DNA of 64,000 nucleotides from Scleromitrula shiraiana (Eukaryota > Ascomycota > Leotiomycetes > Helotiales > Sclerotiniaceae), in assembly GCA_028455995.1 (NCBI GenBank), contig JABELC010000004.1, positions 2,604,001 to 2,668,000 of the forward strand, in the 5' to 3' direction. Shown here piece by piece: positions 60,050 through 64,000 of this stretch; positions within the stretch are counted from its first letter, which is position 1; each line of letters opens with the position of its first letter. Both the position numbers and the translations under genes were made by a program. Below the pieces are notes generated by a model. That model was given only the letters and a program-made list of their open reading frames with translations. It had not been told where the DNA came from and did no database searches.

Positions 60050-61813
60050 CTAGAAAAATCCCCCTTCCCCGTTACTTGGATCAAGGATAGTAACTTTGAC
60101 CCCGTTTTGAATTTCTCTAGTCATCGATTTGAGTTGTTGGATGTTCTCGTCTCCCGGGACGGGGGCCGTGACTAAACAATTAGAGCCTGTATGGGAGTTG
60201 GGTTGGGATTCCACGTACTCCGGGAACCTCTCCGATAGCTCCTTTCTTCTTCCATCACTCTCGCTTCTCATCTTGAATAGTTCTTCCAGCATCTTCTCTG
60301 GCGTCAGTAAAGTTTTAGTTGCATTATGTTGTTGCTTTGAACTAAATGGTTCGGGCGCATAGCTTTGAGAAAGTTTGCCCTCGAGCCTGTTGAGGGATTT
60401 CTGAATGTTGGGGTCGGTGTCAGTGCTACGGCTGCGTGTTGGGGGCAACACTGATGGTGGTACGCCCTGGACAGAGTGTGGTGGAAACGCTGGTATGGGA
60501 TGAACAGTAAAGGCATCGAATCCAGTAGTGTTGTCACCATTACCATCAAAGGTTGGGACCGAGTTGTTTTGATTCGGACGTTTGTTGATAGTCAATGGCC
60601 CCATTTCACGAGAAGAACGCATAACCCTCTCTTCCTTGGGGGTTCGAAATTGGTATTTTTCATCGAAACCCATGCTTTGTGTTGCTGGCAGTTCGCTAAT
60701 GCTTGAATGGAATGGAACATCCTGTGACATGTTTCTTAAGGGCGATCTCGCTGGAACAGGAACGGTCCAATTATGCCCTTCCAATTCTGCCCGTTGCTCT
60801 ATTTCTTGAGAAGTGGCCTCCAATAGCTGTTCTCTATCAAAATTGCGCACAGGTCGCCCAGGAGATCTTGGAGCAGCAGCAGAGACCTGTGGGAACGTAT
60901 TCGTGATCTTGTCTCGCACGTCAGGTCGTCTAGGAGATGTTGGGGCAGAAGAGAGCTGTGGAAGCGCCTTCGCGATTTTATCCCGTACGTCAGTGGTATC
61001 AATCTCTGTGACATCTCCGAAAACACTCTCGAATCGTTTGTCTCCAGAAGGCAAGAGTTTGTTTGATAGAGCGCTGAGTTTGATACTATTCCACTTGGCT
61101 GAGGAATTACGATGCGCCGCAGAATCTTTTTCTCCATTCATTCTTGATATAAATCTCTCACGGACTAGCATCTTCCTCGAGTCTCGTTGCCCCTTATCTT
61201 TTCTATTTCTTCTTAAATACCACAAGATGAGAGCTAAACCGAGAAAGAAAACAATCGGAATGACAATGGATATAATCAAAATTGTTTGCTTCTTGTGTGA
61301 CGCATCGTTTGGTATTGCTGAATTAGGCGTCGAAGTTGTGGATGCAGATGACAATGTTGTTGATCCAGAAGTTGTGGTTGGCAGACTCTGCGATGTAGTA
61401 ACGGATGTACTCTTCGAAGTTGGTAGTGAGAACGTGGCAATATTCGTATCGGAATTTTGCGTGGGCTGGGTCGAGGGTTGACTCGAGCTAGCCACCGTAG
61501 AAGTCGAGATGAAGGTCGATGCCATCACTGTTGGCGATGCATGATTTGCTGAGTTTGTTGTTATAAAGATAGTTTTGGTTGTATGAGTTCCTGGCACTAC
61601 TTCTTCAGTCTAAAGATATTTGTTAGCTCCAAATGCGCTAACTTGATAGCGCGTGCAACAAACCTCAGAAGTTGTGAGTATGACCGGTGATGGGGTGATA
61701 GTGGTATAAGACGTGAGAGTTAAAATTGCTACACTCGAAGCACCTACGCTCATCGAAGTGAAGTAAACTAGAATGAGGAAGAGCGTCAACGACGCGTGCT
61801 CCAATCTTCTCAT
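60050..61813 (-). CDS. Ser/Thr-rich single-pass membrane protein
   Basis: Two exons, 61813-61664 and 61609-60050 (intron GTTTGT...CTTTAG with a GCTAAC branch site), encode 569 aa. Residues 1-25 form a signal peptide (TLFLILVYFTSMSVGASS). An extracellular Ser/Thr-rich stalk runs to about residue 155 and is likely heavily O-mannosylated. A single transmembrane helix (about 160-182, ILIISIVIPIVFFLGLALIL) is followed by the basic stop-transfer YLRRNRK. The cytoplasmic part of about 385 residues is polar, with two copies of a VRDKI(A/T)xxxPQ(L/V)S segment followed by SPxRP. The architecture resembles Mid2/Wsc-like wall sensors or other fungal membrane proteins with mucin-like stalks, but there is no WSC domain, so the role is not assigned. 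The start is set by the signal peptide. Confidence 0.75.
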
Positions 61814-64000
61814 CGTAGCAAGTTGCTATTGATTTTTGTGATAGTGTTGGAAGTGGTTCTTCGTAGAGGAATGCCAAATTAGAGGCTTCTGGGTTGTTTA
61901 GAGCAGGCCAGATCCCATATTGGCACAGATTGAGTAATGTACTGTCAAGAGTTAAGACTGGCACCAAATAGTATGAGTGAATGAAGCTATTGCTCGTATG
62001 AATTGTCAAGCCGAATTTCCTCGAATTGTAAGTGAGATAGCAATTATTGGTTTGTTGATACGGATTGAAATGGTTTGAGTGAGCTAAGCTGCCCCGCCAG
62101 ATATAGAGTTAGAATGAAATGGGAGAGACTTTAAAGTTTTCAAAGCTGAGTCAACAATTCTCTTCTGGTGTCTGTTGGGAAACGACGCGATTCAAGGTGG
62201 CGAAGTAAATATTGTAGCGATTTTTGGTCAATTGTCTTCGCAACAATCAGGTGGTTGAAAGATGTAACGTTTTATTAAATTTAAATTTCCTTCCAGTTAT
62301 TTGAATGACTATGGACCTAAATGAGAGTCTGGGGAGACACTCCTATAAGATATGCTTCCAGTTACAGCCTGGGATAATGGTCTTAGCATAAGATTGCTTT
62401 GAGCGAAGATAGTTATACTCAAATCGTGATTCTACCTAGCTGATATTGAAATCCGTGTCTAGAAAGTTCAAGAAAGGACGAAGTGGATTCCGAAGAACTT
62501 GACTGAGCCTGGATCTACTAGAGTTCTTAGACTTCCTGTTTTGTTGTGTAAATAACAATCAATAACTTTGTTATAGTACAGGTCTTTCTTTGATTATCAA
62601 ATTGCTAGAGTCATTAACTTACAAAAAGCCACTCAACGTGGTGCCACTTCTTGAGTGAATTTGATAGACAGCATGAGGTATGATGCTTTTATTTCAGATC
62701 CAATATATGTTCAGAAATAGCCTCTCCAATCACAATCAAGATCAAAGGACGATTCGCTTACCAACAAGTTAAACCATTGGGGGTGAAGTATCTTAACGAA
62801 TGTGGATTCTATTCACTCGAAACATACACTGTATCTTGATCAGATCTTTATTGCAGATACTACATAGGTTTATTCAAGATCTCAACATGCTAGAATGAAT
62901 CACTTCTGAGAAGTAGTAAAGTGATTTGTTTAATTGTCCAGTCCATCATCGATCATAAGACAAGTCTATCATACCATGCATTTCTCATCTGAAGCACAAA
63001 ATTCCTACAAACAAATACAATTCTTTTATTATGCAATATATAGCGGAAGATATACCTCGCCATCAAATCCCACACCCCAAGCCCATCCATCCATCCATCC
63101 ATCCATCTTCATCATCACCCTCGCCATCAGCAACCAAGCCGAGCCAAAAAAAAAAAAAAAAAAAAAAAAAAAAACATCATATCCCCATATACACACGATA
63201 CGCCATTCACTCACAGCGCAAGACCAACCTAACCTAATTCAATCTCAATAATCAATACTCCGCGTCACTTACTTCGCACGCTCTCTATTATTTATATAGT
63301 ATTTATGAGAAGAGGAGATGAGGTCCTGGTGTATATTTGAATGAATGAATGTATGTATGTTATTAATAGAAGTACTAGATTGGATGTAAGCGAGCAAGCA
63401 AGCAAACTCCCGATTCTCTTGGGCCTTTAGACATCACACCCCGAGATCGGAACGAGAAATTCCTCGTCTTCTTTTCTCCTTCTATCTTGATTCTCTTTTT
63501 TTCTTGAACCGTCATGTAATGGTGTATTTATTCATTCATTCATTCGTATTCGTCATACTGCCATCGCATGACAATAATTCAGCATAACAATACGGGCGGG
63601 TACCGGTATAGAATAGAATAACAATTTACTGAAGAATTTGATTTCTTATTTTCTTTTTAGGTAATTAGTATGAGATGTTTCGTGTTGTTATTTCTGTGTT
63701 ATCTATCCAATCCATTATATTGAACTATTCCCTCCCAGTTCGTCTATTCAGGGTATCTATCCATTCATATCTAATAATATCATATCATCATATTCCAACC
63801 ATCCATCCAACTAACCAACCATCCATCCATCCATCTCCACCCCATCAGCGTGTAAAAACCAAAATATCCCCCTTATAACGCCACGCTCTCCCCAAAACCA
63901 AAACCAAAACCAAACCCAAAATCAAGCCCAAAATCAAAATTAAAAGTAAAATAAAATCCCCACCCCACTCCACTTAGACATCATATCTAACTCCTATCCA
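61814..64000. other. Intergenic, right edge of window
   Basis: 2.2 kb without a supported gene. It contains (CATC)n at 63086-63106, a poly-A run at 63146-63174 and further CATC/CATT and CCAAAA-type tracts near 63790-63960. Short frames on either strand follow the repeats. Confidence 0.6.
63146..63174. repeat. Poly-A tract
   Basis: About 28 consecutive A residues. No retroelement body or target-site duplication was seen next to it. Confidence 0.9.

Noticed and set aside
60813..61481. 222-codon plus-strand ORF
   Set aside because: Antisense to the Ser/Thr-rich membrane protein; no independent evidence.
63146..63174. Poly-A run as the tail of a LINE or processed pseudogene
   Set aside because: No coding or element sequence upstream and no target-site duplication; it sits in general microsatellite DNA.
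1..64000. CRISPR array, prophage, biosynthetic cluster or other multi-gene system
   Set aside because: Repeats are contiguous satellites without spacers, no phage or transposase genes are visible, and neighbouring genes have unrelated core functions.
1..64000. tRNA or rRNA genes
   Set aside because: A visual scan for B-box-like motifs with matching stems gave nothing convincing; a covariance-model scan would be decisive.

Overview
The window reads as a gene-sparse, AT-rich stretch of a filamentous ascomycete genome. Genes carry short GT-AG introns (about 50-70 nt) with CTAAC/CTAAT-like branch sites. The protein set (fungal universal-stress protein, Skp1, tuberin-type RapGAP, PL1 pectate lyase, Zn2Cys6 regulator, DHA2-type MFS pump) fits a plant-associated species. 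I favour a Leotiomycetes/Sclerotiniaceae-like fungus, but that placement is inference from the overall look of the proteins.

Layout. 1-3002: simple-repeat intergenic DNA. 3003-11465: three minus-strand housekeeping genes (universal stress protein, eIF3 subunit L, the exportin Cse1). 13090-18240: tuberin (TSC2) on the plus strand, convergent with SMP3 (GPI mannosyltransferase 4) on the minus strand at 19327-21264. 23648-24370: SKP1. 24371-27723: a dense cluster of micro- and minisatellites and an unrecognised coding-like fragment. 27724-28520: ARL1. 29501-31843: a small zinc-ribbon ORF with an in-frame stop and a frameshifted kinase of the aminoglycoside-phosphotransferase fold. 35497-37081: catalase ending in a peroxisomal SRL signal. 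40519-40974: small secreted 8-cysteine protein. 41552-42422: ribosomal protein L10a (uL1). 45099-47051: intact MFS transporter, followed by a Zn2Cys6 transcription-factor pseudogene with several lesions (47526-49699). 50435-50854: small two-span membrane protein. 54481-55669: secreted pectate lyase, with a tandemly duplicated copy of its own 3' end just downstream. 56781-57479: SGNH hydrolase. 58438-59401: short-chain dehydrogenase broken by one in-frame TAA. 60050-61813: Ser/Thr-rich single-pass membrane protein.

How it fits together. The housekeeping genes are all intact and serve unrelated core functions (translation, nuclear transport, TOR control, GPI anchors, SCF ubiquitin ligase, Golgi traffic). 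Accessory genes between them (kinase-like, regulator, dehydrogenase and possibly the zinc-ribbon ORF) repeatedly carry frameshifts or nonsense codons, so the interesting biology here is lineage-specific gene decay between conserved islands. I see no convincing evidence of a novel multi-gene system, no biosynthetic cluster, no CRISPR array, no rRNA or tRNA gene and no intact transposon. Intron boundaries were deduced by eye from splice motifs, reading phase and family conservation, and were not checked against transcripts.
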